Source of the DNA: Herbaspirillum sp.
Lineage (GTDB): Bacteria; Pseudomonadota; Gammaproteobacteria; Burkholderiales; Burkholderiaceae_D
Length of the DNA stretch: 33,779 nt
NCBI GenBank assembly: GCA_019233085.1
Contig: JAFAMT010000293.1
Coordinates: forward strand, 1-33,779
Direction: 5' to 3'
Both the position numbers and the translations under genes were made by a program. Numbering within the stretch: the stretch's first letter is position 1; every line of letters starts with the position of its first letter. Positions 15,243-23,411 of the stretch are shown in pieces. Below the pieces are notes generated by a model. That model saw nothing but the letters and a program-made list of their open reading frames with translations, searched no databases and was not told where the DNA came from.

Positions 15243-15878
15243 ATGAGCGCCCGCCGTGATCCCTCGGTCGGCACGATTGCGCACTACAGCAGCAATGCCG
15301 AGAGCTTTCGCGAGGGTACCTGGGATCATGACGTCAGCCAGAACATGGCGGCCTTGCTGGATGCCCTGCACGCCAGAGCCGGGCAGGGACCCTTCACGAT
15401 TCTGGACTTCGGCTGCGGCCCGGGACGCGACCTGATCGAATTCGCCCGGCGTGGCCACGTTGCCGTCGGGCTGGACGGTACTGCCGAGTTTGTCGAGATG
15501 GCGCGTGCGGCCAGTGGCTGCGAGGTCCTGCATCAGGACTTCCTGCAGCTAGACCTGCCGCCGCAGCGCTTCGACGGCATCTTTGCCAATGCCTCGCTGT
15601 TCCACGTGCCCTCGGCCGCGCTGCCGCGCGTACTGGGGCAGTTGCGGGCCAGCCTGAAGCCGGACGGCATCCTGTTCAGCTCCAACCCGCGTGGCCAGGA
15701 CCTGGAAGGCTGGAGCGGCCAGCGCTACGGCGTCTGGCACAGCCTGGAAGGCTGGCGCCGTTACCTGCATGCAGCAGGATTTGCCGAATTGCGGCATTAT
15801 TACCGCCCTGACGGTTTGCCGCGCGAGCAGCAACCGTGGCTGGCCAGTGTCTGGCAAAAGACGGAAGATCCGCGCTAA
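15243..15878 (+). CDS. Class I SAM-dependent methyltransferase
   Basis: Protein of 211 aa with a Methyltransf_11/25-type fold. Motif I is ILDFGCGPGRDLIEFA (about residues 55-70), the acidic end of strand 2 is GLDGT, and FDGIFANASLFHVP is the motif IV region. The substrate cannot be read from the sequence. The ATG is 1 bp after the moaD stop, so it is almost certainly translated in the same transcript as moeA-moaD, although I know of no methylation step in Moco synthesis. The track start (15192) lies inside moaD and is rejected. A perfect palindrome GAATCCGGATTC (15901-15912) follows the gene. Confidence 0.85.
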   Translation: MSARRDPSVGTIAHYSSNAESFREGTWDHDVSQNMAALLDALHARAGQGPFTILDFGCGPGRDLIEFARRGHVAVGLDGTAEFVEMARAASGCEVLHQDFLQLDLPPQRFDGIFANASLFHVPSAALPRVLGQLRASLKPDGILFSSNPRGQDLEGWSGQRYGVWHSLEGWRRYLHAAGFAELRHYYRPDGLPREQQPWLASVWQKTEDPR

Positions 15879-16013
15879 GCGGGCGATCCCACAACATTCG
15901 GAATCCGGATTCTTTGGGAGGAGACCAGTCATGCGCCAACCATGTCTGCGGAGCAGATGCACAAGACATCGTTCAACGATGCGCATTCATCCACACCTGA
16001 AGAAGGAACCATC

Positions 16014-17384
16014 TTGATTTCGACACATCTGGCCGCCTGGGCGGCTCAGGACACGCAGTTGCTGCTGGTGACGCTGGCGGCGCTGATCGCCATCGTGGTA
16101 TTGATCAGCTTCCTGTCCATCGCGCCCTTCCTTTCCATCCTGATCGGCACCTTCATCGCCGGCATCGGCGCCGGCCTGCCGCTGGAAGACATCGCCAAGG
16201 CCTTCAGCAAGGGCGCCGGCAGCCTCTTGGGCGAGGCTGGCATCATCATCGCCCTGGGGGCCATGCTGGGCGCGCTCATGGCCGAGTCCGGCGCGGCCGA
16301 CCGCATCGTCAATACCCTGCTGCGCTATGCGCGCGGCAGTGCCATTCCCTGGATGATGGCGCTGGTGGCCCTGGTGGTCGGCCTGCCGCTGTTCTTCGAG
16401 GTGGGGCTGGTGATGATGGCACCGATCATCTTCGTCATGGCACGCCGTTCGCAGTTGCCCATCATGCGCGTAGCGATTCCCGCACTGGCCGGCATGACCA
16501 CGCTGCACGCGCTGCTGCCGCCGCATCCGGGTCCGCTGATCGCCGTCTCGGCGCTGCATGCCGACCTCGGCACTACCATGCTGCTGGGCTTCGTGGTGGC
16601 CATCCCGGCGGTCATCATCGCCGGTCCCCTGTACGGCAACTTCCTGGCGCCGCGCCTGAACCTGGCCGAGCCGGACCAGATCGGCAAGCTCTTCACCGCC
16701 CGTGAGGGACAGTCGCAGCCCGGTTTCGCAGCGGCGCTGCTGACCATCCTGCTGCCGGTGATCCTGATGCTGGGGCGCACCGTGGCCCGTATCTGGGTCA
16801 CGCCCAAGACCGAGCTGTTCGAGATGCTCAATTTCTTCGGCGAACCCATCATCGCACTCACCGTCACGGTACTCTTTGCCGTAGTGGTGCTGGGCTGGGG
16901 CCAGGGCAGCAGCCGCTTCGACGTCGGTGCCACGCTGCGTCGCGCCTTGCCACCCATCGCCGGCCTGCTGCTGACCATCGGCGCCGGTGGCGGCCTGAAG
17001 CAGACCCTGCTGTCGGCCGGCATCAGCGACACCATTACCAAGGTCGCAGCCGGCACCCACATGCCGCTGATCCTGCTGGCCTGGATCATCGCCGTGGCAC
17101 TGCGCCAGGCCACCGGTTCGGCCACCGTCGCCACTACGGCCACCGCCGGTATCGTGGCCCCGCTGGTGGCGGGCCTGTCGGCCACCCACAACTCGCTGAT
17201 GGCGCTGGCCATCGGCGCCGGTTCGGTGTTCTTCTGCCACGTCAATGACGCCGGTTTCTGGATGGTCAAGGAATACTTCGGCCTGAACCTGAAACAGACC
17301 CTGGCGACCTGGTCGGTGATCCAGACCCTGGTGTCGGTCATCGGCCTGGGCATGACGCTGTTACTGTGGGGACTGATCGTCTGA
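16014..17384 (+). CDS. GntP-family gluconate:H+ symporter
   Basis: Integral membrane protein of about 456 aa with 12 or more hydrophobic segments, of the GntP family that imports gluconate or related sugar acids. FLSIAPFLSILIGTFIAGIGAGLPLEDI near the N-terminus, GLPLFFEVGLVMMAPIIF, LHALLPPHPGPLIA and HVNDAGFWMVKEYFGLNLKQT near the C-terminus are typical. The track start at 15942 has no ribosome site. TTG 16014, with AAGGA 7 nt upstream, gives the family length. No gluconate kinase or GntR regulator is adjacent, and the gene separates moaD from moaE. Family members also carry other hydroxy acids, so the substrate is uncertain. Confidence 0.88.
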   Translation: MISTHLAAWAAQDTQLLLVTLAALIAIVVLISFLSIAPFLSILIGTFIAGIGAGLPLEDIAKAFSKGAGSLLGEAGIIIALGAMLGALMAESGAADRIVNTLLRYARGSAIPWMMALVALVVGLPLFFEVGLVMMAPIIFVMARRSQLPIMRVAIPALAGMTTLHALLPPHPGPLIAVSALHADLGTTMLLGFVVAIPAVIIAGPLYGNFLAPRLNLAEPDQIGKLFTAREGQSQPGFAAALLTILLPVILMLGRTVARIWVTPKTELFEMLNFFGEPIIALTVTVLFAVVVLGWGQGSSRFDVGATLRRALPPIAGLLLTIGAGGGLKQTLLSAGISDTITKVAAGTHMPLILLAWIIAVALRQATGSATVATTATAGIVAPLVAGLSATHNSLMALAIGAGSVFFCHVNDAGFWMVKEYFGLNLKQTLATWSVIQTLVSVIGLGMTLLLWGLIV

Positions 17385-17452
17385 TCGCCGCGTGCTCGCG
17401 GGCAGGGCTGCGCTGGTAGAATCGCAGCCTGCCTTTCACTTTCTGCCCAGCC

Positions 17453-17905
17453 ATGCCTGTCCGCGTCCAGACCGCCGATTTCGATCTCTCCACCGAAGTG
17501 GCGCAACTGCGCCTGGCCAATCCCCGCGTGGGAGCGGTGGTGAGCTTCGTGGGCACGGTGCGCGATCTCAACGACGGTGCTGCCATCTCCGAGATGGAGC
17601 TGGAACACTATCCGGTCATGACCGAGCGGGCCCTGGAGCAGATCGTGGAACAGGCCAAGGCGCGCTGGCCCATCTTCGACGCGCTGGTGATCCACCGTAT
17701 CGGCCCGATGCAGCCGCGCGAGCAGATCGTGCTGGTGGCCGTGACCTCGCCCCATCGCGGTGAAGCCTTCGCCGCCTGCGAATTCATCATGGACTATCTC
17801 AAGACGCAGGCGCCGTTCTGGAAAAAGGAACAGACGCCCGAGGGCGCTCGCTGGGTCGATGCCCGCGAGAGCGACGACAGCGCGCTGGCCAAATGGAAAC
17901 AATAA
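17453..17905 (+). CDS. moaE: Molybdopterin synthase catalytic subunit MoaE
   Basis: MoaE of 150 aa, which with MoaD-thiocarboxylate converts cyclic pyranopterin monophosphate to molybdopterin. VGAVVSFVGTVRDLNDG, LEHYPVMTERAL, VIHRIGPMQPREQIVLVAV and the lysine-bearing PFWKKEQTPEGARWVDA near the C-terminus are the conserved blocks. A TAGAAT -10-like hexamer (17417-17422) about 30 bp upstream suggests its own promoter, which fits its separation from moaD. No strong Shine-Dalgarno is visible. Confidence 0.95.
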   Translation: MPVRVQTADFDLSTEVAQLRLANPRVGAVVSFVGTVRDLNDGAAISEMELEHYPVMTERALEQIVEQAKARWPIFDALVIHRIGPMQPREQIVLVAVTSPHRGEAFAACEFIMDYLKTQAPFWKKEQTPEGARWVDARESDDSALAKWKQ

Positions 17906-17975
17906 GGCGCCTCGGGCCGCGACGCTGATCCCGGCCACCAGGGCGACCATCCGCACAAGTTCAGGGGAAACCGTC

Positions 17976-19322
17976 TTGCCATTCACCTTCCGATTGCCGC
18001 GCATCCCGGGTTTGCCCCAGACCGCGACGGCGCCTTTCTGTCCCTCCGAAGTGGCCGGTTCGGTTGCCGTACCGGCGGGCGCCTCGGTCTGGCAAAAGCT
18101 GCGCATATACGTCGGCCCGGGTTTGCTGGTGTCGATCGGCTACATGGATCCGGGCAACTGGGCCACCTCCATCCAGGCCGGTTCGCAGTTCGGCTACCAG
18201 CTGCTGTTCGTGGTGATGCTCTCCAGCCTGGCCGCCATCGTGCTGCAATGCCTGTGCGCGCGGCTGGGGATTGCCACCGGCAAGGACCTGGCGGTGCATT
18301 CACGCGAACATTACCCGCCCATCGTCGGGCGCGGCATGTGGGTGCTGGCCGAACTGTCCATCATCGCCTGCGACCTGGCCGAGGTGCTGGGCTGCGCACT
18401 GGCCTTCAAGCTGCTGCTGGGCGTATCGCTGCCGGTGGGGGTGATGCTGACTGCGCTCGATACCCTGATCGTACTCGGCCTGAAGGGCCGGGGCTTTCGA
18501 CAGGTGGAAGCCATCATCCTCGGCCTGGTCATCACGATTGCGGCCTGCCTGCTGGCGCAACTGGCCTTCGTCAAGGCTGACTGGCATGCCGTGATGCAGG
18601 GCTTCGTACCGTCGCTGGCGGCCATTTCCGGTCGCGAGCCGCTTTACCTGGCCATCGGCATCGTCGGCGCCACCGTGATGCCGCACAACCTCTACCTGCA
18701 TTCGTCGATCGTGCAGACGCGCAGCGTGCGGCGTGATCCGGCCTCCCTGCTGGAAGCGGTGCGCTACACCCGGGTCGATACCACGGTGTCGCTACTCATC
18801 GCCATGGTCATCAACGCCACCATCCTGATCCTGGCGGCCTCGGCCTTCCACCAGAGCGGCCATACCCAGGTCGCCGAGCTGGACGAGGCCTATCATCTGC
18901 TGGACCCCATCACCGGCTCCGCCATGGCTGCGGTGCTGTTCGGCGTGGGCCTGTTTGCGTCCGGCCAGAGTTCCACCTTCACCGGTACCATTGCCGGCCA
19001 GGTCATCATGGAAGGCTTCCTCAAGCTCAAGATCCCGTGCTGGCAGCGCCGCGTCATCACCCGTGCCCTGGCGCTGGTACCGGCGCTGATCGGCGTGCTC
19101 ACGCTGGGGCCGCATTCGGTGGGCAAGCTGCTGGTGGCCAGCCAGGTGGTGCTGTCGCTGCAGTTGCCCTTTGCCATGTACCCGCTGATCCGCCTGACCA
19201 GCCGAGCTGACCTGATGGGCGAGCTGGTCAATGCCTGGTGGGTGACTGCGCTGGCCTGGATCCTCTTTGCGGCCATCTCGGCGGCCAATGTCTGGCTGGT
19301 CTGGCAGGTGTTTGCCGGATAG
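17976..19322 (+). CDS. mntH: Nramp-family divalent metal transporter (MntH-like)
   Basis: Nramp transporter of about 448 aa with around 11 membrane segments, expected to import Mn2+ (and Fe2+) with protons. The TM1 metal-site motif is intact (YMDPGNWATSIQAG), as is the TM6 motif (TVMPHNLYLHSSIVQTR). The track ORF starts inside moaE in another frame. The best start is TTG 17976, preceded by CAGGGGA; the next in-frame ATG would cut into TM1. It lies 70 bp after moaE on the same strand and no terminator is visible between them. I saw no MntR, Fur or yybP-ykoY-type element upstream. Confidence 0.9.
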   Translation: MPFTFRLPRIPGLPQTATAPFCPSEVAGSVAVPAGASVWQKLRIYVGPGLLVSIGYMDPGNWATSIQAGSQFGYQLLFVVMLSSLAAIVLQCLCARLGIATGKDLAVHSREHYPPIVGRGMWVLAELSIIACDLAEVLGCALAFKLLLGVSLPVGVMLTALDTLIVLGLKGRGFRQVEAIILGLVITIAACLLAQLAFVKADWHAVMQGFVPSLAAISGREPLYLAIGIVGATVMPHNLYLHSSIVQTRSVRRDPASLLEAVRYTRVDTTVSLLIAMVINATILILAASAFHQSGHTQVAELDEAYHLLDPITGSAMAAVLFGVGLFASGQSSTFTGTIAGQVIMEGFLKLKIPCWQRRVITRALALVPALIGVLTLGPHSVGKLLVASQVVLSLQLPFAMYPLIRLTSRADLMGELVNAWWVTALAWILFAAISAANVWLVWQVFAG

Positions 19323-19344
19323 ATAGAGTCTTGTTGCACATCAA

Positions 19345-19386
19345 ACTATCATTATTGCGCTGGAATTCGCTTGCATTGATGATAGT
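19345..19386 (+). promoter_or_regulatory. Operator-like dyad upstream of the HTH module
   Basis: ACTATCAT...ATGATAGT are perfect 8-bp arms of a 42-bp imperfect dyad centred on GAATTC, ending 12 bp before the first gene of the module. Its size and place suit autoregulation by the Xre-type protein encoded downstream. A clear -35/-10 pair could not be fixed. Confidence 0.5.
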
Positions 19387-19397
19387 ACGATGTGTAT

Positions 19398-19607
19398 ATG
19401 AAGACTTCCTGCACCCTTCAGATCCATATTGACGGCGCCTGGCGCGATACCGGGGCGCTGTCCCTGATCGGCCCGGTGGAGCAGGGCATGGCTGCGCCAT
19501 TGGCCGGTCTTCTTGCGCATGCGCGCGCCCTGGGTATCGAGGAGCCATTCCTTGCGCCGCTGGCGCCGACGGTAGCTCAGGTGTGCAGCCAGCTGGAGGC
19601 GCTCTGA
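19398..19607 (+). CDS. Small protein, possible HipA N-terminal/HipS-like fragment
   Basis: Protein of 69 aa from ATG 19398 (the track gives 71 aa from GTG 19392). The opening CTLQIHIDGAWRDTGALSLIGPVEQG resembles, to my reading, the N-terminal subdomain of some HipA-type kinases, but the kinase core is absent and the rest (HARALGIEEPFLAPLAPTVAQVC) is unfamiliar. Its TGA directly abuts the ATG of an Xre-type HTH gene, so the two are translationally coupled. No Shine-Dalgarno is visible, so the message may be nearly leaderless. Either a remnant of a HipA gene or a small antitoxin-like partner (as HipS in HipBST systems) would fit; both are inference. Confidence 0.6.
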   Translation: MKTSCTLQIHIDGAWRDTGALSLIGPVEQGMAAPLAGLLAHARALGIEEPFLAPLAPTVAQVCSQLEAL

Positions 19608-19895
19608 ATGGACAAGCGCTTCAAGCCCCTTACCCCCATCGAGCAACTTGAAGAGCGCCGTGTCCTGTTCGACGAACTGGCCGCCGATCCCACCTTGCCT
19701 ATCCCGGCCGTGATCCGCAAGATCCGCACCACGCTGCGCCTGACCATCGCCGAATACGCCAGGCTGTGCGGCGTCTCGGCACGTACCCTGCAGGATATCG
19801 AGCGCGGCGAGTCCAGCCCGACGCTGGCCACCGCCGAAAAACTGCTCAAGCCAGTGGGCATGACGGTGGGTGCCGTCTCCCGCAAACGCGCGTAA
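19608..19895 (+). CDS. Xre/HipB-type helix-turn-helix regulator
   Basis: Protein of 95 aa. The C-terminal half is a Cro/C1-type HTH: IRKIRTTLRLTIAEYARLCGVSARTLQDIERGESSPTLATAEKLLKPVGMTVG. The pattern, with a helix pair ending in ERGESSPTL and then a GMTVG tail, is that of HipB-like antitoxin repressors. The N-terminal 40 residues (PLTPIEQLEERRVLFDELAADP) are helical and may mediate dimerisation. It is coupled to the preceding small gene and followed by a bidirectional terminator, so the module is a closed two-gene unit. No toxin kinase gene is next to it. Confidence 0.85.
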   Translation: MDKRFKPLTPIEQLEERRVLFDELAADPTLPIPAVIRKIRTTLRLTIAEYARLCGVSARTLQDIERGESSPTLATAEKLLKPVGMTVGAVSRKRA

Positions 19896-19932
19896 AAAAA
19901 GCGACCTTGCCGTGCCTGGCGAGGTCGCTTTT
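19893..19932. terminator. Bidirectional terminator between the HTH module and the hlyD gene
   Basis: AAAAGCGACCTTGCC-gtgcct-GGCGAGGTCGCTTTT forms a 15-bp stem with one G-U, with A-rich and T-rich flanks on both strands. It can serve both the plus-strand HTH gene and the minus-strand efflux operon ending at 19962. Confidence 0.85.
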
Positions 19933-19961
19933 CTCTTTGTCTTCCGGTCAGGCGCTGGCGC

Positions 19962-20936
19962 TCAGTTCCTGTTGCCGCCTTGCTGCTTGCCGCTACCCGG
20001 CTCCAATACCACCGTGCAGGTCAGGCCCGAGGCCAGCAATACCTTCTCGGGCACCTGGTCCAGGTGGATGCGCACCGGGATGCGCTGGGCCAGGCGCACC
20101 CAGTTGAAGGTGGGGTTGACGTCGGCGATCAGCTCGCGGCTTTGCGGGTTGTCGCGGTCATAGATGCCGCGGGCGATGCTGTCGACATGGCCGGCGAGGG
20201 TGGCGCCGTTGATCAGCTGGATCTTGGCGTGGTCGCCGATGGACAGCAGCGGCAGCTTGGTCTCCTCGAAGTAGGCGTAGACCCAGAAGGAGTGGCTGTC
20301 GATCACCGCGATCTTGGCCGCGCCGGCGCTGGCGTAGTCGCCACGGCGCACGTTCAGGTTGGTGATGTAGCCATCCACCGGCGAGTAGACCTTGGTACGT
20401 TCCAGGTTCAGCTTGGCCGTATCGCGCTGGGCCAGGGCCGCCTGGTACTGCGCCTGGGCACCCTGGTACTGGGCCTGGGCGGCTTGCAGCTGGGCCTGCG
20501 AGGCGGTGACCTGGGTGCCGGCATCTTCGCGGGCTTCACGCGAGACCACCAGGGCATCGATATCGGCGCGGCGGCGGGCCTGGGCGCGGCGCATGTCGAG
20601 GTCGGCGCGGCGCGTCTCGACGTCGGCACGGCGCACATCCAGGTCGGCACGGCGGGCGGTGACGGCGGCTTCGGCTTGTTGCAGCGCCAGCTCATAGCGG
20701 GCCGGATCGATTTCCATCAGCAGGTCGCCCTTCTTGACCAGCTGGTTGTCACGGACCGGCAATTGCACCACCTGGCCCGAGACATCCGGTGCGATATTGA
20801 CCACATCGGCGCGTACCCGGCCGTCGCGCGTCCAGGGGGAGAGCATGTAGTGCTGCCACAGGCTCCAGGCCAGCAGGATGGCCAGGGCGAAGATGGCCAG
20901 GGTGATGAGAAGGCGGAAGATCGATTTGACCGACAT
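19962..20936 (-). CDS. HlyD/AaeA-type membrane fusion protein
   Basis: Periplasmic adaptor of 324 aa with one N-terminal membrane anchor (about residues 8-28). The first half-lipoyl motif is around NIAPDVSGQVVQLPVRDNQLVKKGDLLMEIDP, a long coiled-coil hairpin spans about residues 82-170, and the second half-lipoyl/barrel region follows at KVYSPVDGYITNLNVRRGDY. It belongs to the EmrA/AaeA group. The hairpin holds tandem heptads RRADLDV, RRADVET and RRADLDM. AGGAG lies about 10 nt before the ATG. It is the last gene of the efflux operon, 77 bp after the DUF1656 gene. It should link the AaeB-like pump to the NodT-type outer membrane channel. Confidence 0.9.
   Translation of the reverse strand: MSVKSIFRLLITLAIFALAILLAWSLWQHYMLSPWTRDGRVRADVVNIAPDVSGQVVQLPVRDNQLVKKGDLLMEIDPARYELALQQAEAAVTARRADLDVRRADVETRRADLDMRRAQARRRADIDALVVSREAREDAGTQVTASQAQLQAAQAQYQGAQAQYQAALAQRDTAKLNLERTKVYSPVDGYITNLNVRRGDYASAGAAKIAVIDSHSFWVYAYFEETKLPLLSIGDHAKIQLINGATLAGHVDSIARGIYDRDNPQSRELIADVNPTFNWVRLAQRIPVRIHLDQVPEKVLLASGLTCTVVLEPGSGKQQGGNRN
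20571..20654 (-). repeat. In-frame 21-bp tandem repeats in the HlyD coiled coil
   Basis: Four 7-residue units RRADLDV, RRADVET, RRADLDM and RRAQARR (residues 95-122) follow each other, the first three nearly identical at DNA level. They match the heptad period of a coiled coil and could change copy number without a frameshift. Confidence 0.75.
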
Positions 20937-21013
20937 GATGAACTACTCCTGAATGATTCTTTATCTTTTCGTAGGTGATGCGGGATGGCGCGGAAGGATG
21001 CAGGACGGTGACG

Positions 21014-21214
21014 CTAGCGATACACGTAGAGCCCCAGCAGGGCCGTGAAGCAGACGAACATGCTGACCCGGAACAGGGCCGGGTGCCAGGTCAGGGCATA
21101 GAAGCCGACCCGCACCAGCAGGCGATCGATCACCACCGTCAGGGCGGCAGCCAATACCGCCAGCAGCAATACGGTTGGAATGTAGGCGTCGAAGAAGGAA
21201 ATCTCACGTGGCAT
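21014..21214 (-). CDS. DUF1656 (AaeX-like) small inner-membrane protein
   Basis: Protein of 66 aa with two hydrophobic segments (about residues 10-33 and 43-63). It matches the DUF1656 family, whose E. coli member AaeX is 67 aa and sits beside AaeA and AaeB. The track start at 21241 is rejected in favour of ATG 21214 (MPREISFFDAY), preceded by GGGAG. It overlaps the end of the FUSC gene by 11 bp. Its role in aromatic acid efflux is unknown in the family; co-occurrence supports a shared function. Confidence 0.88.
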   Translation of the reverse strand: MPREISFFDAYIPTVLLLAVLAAALTVVIDRLLVRVGFYALTWHPALFRVSMFVCFTALLGLYVYR

Positions 21215-23411
21215 GGCGGGCTCCCGGTTGTTGGTTGGCACCGGCGCGCATGGTATGCAGCGGCGACTGCGGGTCGAGCAGGGCGGTGCGGATGAAATGC
21301 AGATAGCTCAGCGTACGTTGCAGGCGATGGCGCTCGCTGCGGTCACGGTAGTGCGGACCGATGGCTTGCTGAACCTCGACGATGGCCTGGTCGTTGGCGG
21401 CCAGGGCGGCGGCCAGCGTGGCCCCGTCGGGCCGCGCGAACAGCGCCGGAATGGTCTCGCGCAGGCCATTGAGGGCAGCCATGGCCGAGGGCGGCAACAG
21501 GTCGGGTGTCTCGGTGCGGATGCCGTTGAGTTCGGTGCGCAATTCGATGATGGCGTGGCCCACTTCGAGGGTGGCGAACATCCAGCCCAGCGCTACCTGG
21601 CGCAGGGCCGGGCGGCTGCTGGTGAGCATTGTGATCTGGTGCATCAGGTCGCGCGTGCCGCTCTCGAACTTCAGGGCCAGGTGGGCCAGCTTGCCGAAGC
21701 AGGCGTCTACCACCTGCTTGCGCAGCTGCTTCTCCAGCACGCGCACGGTCCAGTTGGTGGTGGGCGGCAGCAGCAGCATGAAGGACACCGCGGTGACGAT
21801 GAGCGAGACCATCAGCGCCACCGCTTCATTGAGATAGCCGGCGGCATTGAAGCGGGCAAAGTTGTCGGGCACCGCCAGGAAGGGGAAGAAGATGCAGATC
21901 CCCAGTCCATAACCGGCCCAGTTGGGTTTGGTGGTCAGGAACACGGCCAGCATCAGCATCGGCATCAGGGCCGAGGCCAGCATCCAGTAGCCATCCAGGC
22001 GCGGCAGGATGTGGAAGGTATAGAGGTAGCCGGCGATGGCAGCGAATACCACGCCGATGGCCACCGTGCGCGTGGCCTTGGCCGGATCGGGCGCGGCCGA
22101 GGTGATGGCGCAGAAGGCGGCGGCATTGAGGGCGGCCACGTCGCCGCTGGGCCAGCCGCTGGCGATCCAGAAGGCCGACAGGCACAACAGCGTGATGGCC
22201 GCGCGGGCGCCGGCGATCAGGGCCGTGGTCATGCTGGTCTTGGGGGCGTAGGAGTGCTCCCATTGCTCGCGCTCGTGGTGGCGCTGGCTCAGCGAGGCGT
22301 AGGTGAGGGTATAGGCATGCAGTTCTTCGATGACCCGATACAGCAGTTCGGAGGCGGTATCGAAGTCCAGTATGGCGTTGTCGTTCTCCAGGGCCGCTGC
22401 CAGCAGGTCACGGGTGGCGCGCACCCGGCGTGGCAACTCACGCTTGTAGGCATCCAGCTTCAGGGCTGCATCGGCGGCATCGAGCGCGCTCATCACCGGC
22501 TCGCCGCTGGCACGCGTGAGCAGGGGCTGCACCTCGCGGAAATAGGGCGAAATGGCATCGATGGCCAGGCGTGCACCGGCTGCGGGGTTGGCATGCAGGC
22601 GATTCATCAGCTGGTGCAGCGCGTGCATGCGGGTGGACAGGGCCATGAACTCGCTGTTCATGCGGGTCAGGCGACCGCTGCGCAGGCGCACTTCCGGGTC
22701 TTCGAAGATGGCCGAGCTGCGCAGCGCCTCCAGGCCGATGATGTCGCCCACGAAGCGGGCGTTGGTGGTTTCGAGTTGCTTGCGGTCGGCGGTGCCACCG
22801 AGGGTAGCGCTGATGAGATCGACGAAGGCCGTGAAGCGGCCGCGGATGATGCGCACCAGGCCGGTGGCGCTGGCCTGCGGGAACACCAGCGCGCTGACCA
22901 GGCCGGCACAGACGATGCCGACCATGATCTCGGAGACCCGGGTCATCACGGAGTCGAAGGTGATGGCCGGATTGAGCGCGGCCGGCAAGCCGATCAGGGC
23001 CACCGTATAGCCCGACAGCACGAAGCCATAGGAGCGGAAATTGCGGTTGTGCGCCGAACCCACCGTACACAACCCGATCCACAGGGCCGAGGCCAGCAGG
23101 AACAGCTCCGGCGTCTGCGCGAACAGGCCGACGAAGACCACGATGGCCGCCGAGCCCACCAGCGTGCCGATGACGCGATAGAAACTCTTGGCCAGGATCA
23201 TGCCGCTTTGCGGCTGCATCACGATGAACACCGTGATCAGGGCCGAGCGTGGCGACTCCAGGTCCAGGCCGTAGCCCACGCCCAGTGCCAGCAGGCCGGC
23301 GAAGACCATCTTGAATACATACACCCAGGTCGGCGCATCGTTGCGCCACCAGTCGGTGGCGGCCTCCTTGAGCTGGCTGCCGAGCGGCAGGCCGCGAGCA
23401 GGCTGGCTCAT
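21204..23411 (-). CDS. AaeB-like FUSC-family efflux pump
   Basis: Inner-membrane transporter of about 735 aa, FUSC/AaeB family. It has two sets of hydrophobic segments (about residues 25-190 and 375-530) separated and followed by soluble helical regions. AaeB of E. coli exports p-hydroxybenzoate and related aromatic acids. LESPRSALITVFIVMQPQSGMILAKSFYRVIGTLVG in the first block is the characteristic FUSC signature. The track start at 23552 is replaced by ATG 23411, which overlaps the NodT stop by 4 bp (ATGA). Substrate is inferred from E. coli and may include plant phenolics or other aromatics. Confidence 0.9.
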   Translation of the reverse strand: MSQPARGLPLGSQLKEAATDWWRNDAPTWVYVFKMVFAGLLALGVGYGLDLESPRSALITVFIVMQPQSGMILAKSFYRVIGTLVGSAAIVVFVGLFAQTPELFLLASALWIGLCTVGSAHNRNFRSYGFVLSGYTVALIGLPAALNPAITFDSVMTRVSEIMVGIVCAGLVSALVFPQASATGLVRIIRGRFTAFVDLISATLGGTADRKQLETTNARFVGDIIGLEALRSSAIFEDPEVRLRSGRLTRMNSEFMALSTRMHALHQLMNRLHANPAAGARLAIDAISPYFREVQPLLTRASGEPVMSALDAADAALKLDAYKRELPRRVRATRDLLAAALENDNAILDFDTASELLYRVIEELHAYTLTYASLSQRHHEREQWEHSYAPKTSMTTALIAGARAAITLLCLSAFWIASGWPSGDVAALNAAAFCAITSAAPDPAKATRTVAIGVVFAAIAGYLYTFHILPRLDGYWMLASALMPMLMLAVFLTTKPNWAGYGLGICIFFPFLAVPDNFARFNAAGYLNEAVALMVSLIVTAVSFMLLLPPTTNWTVRVLEKQLRKQVVDACFGKLAHLALKFESGTRDLMHQITMLTSSRPALRQVALGWMFATLEVGHAIIELRTELNGIRTETPDLLPPSAMAALNGLRETIPALFARPDGATLAAALAANDQAIVEVQQAIGPHYRDRSERHRLQRTLSYLHFIRTALLDPQSPLHTMRAGANQQPGARHAT

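Noticed and set aside
16325-18106. 593-aa minus-strand ORF across gntP, moaE and the mntH start
   Set aside because: It spans three plus-strand genes with clear family motifs, so it is an antisense frame.
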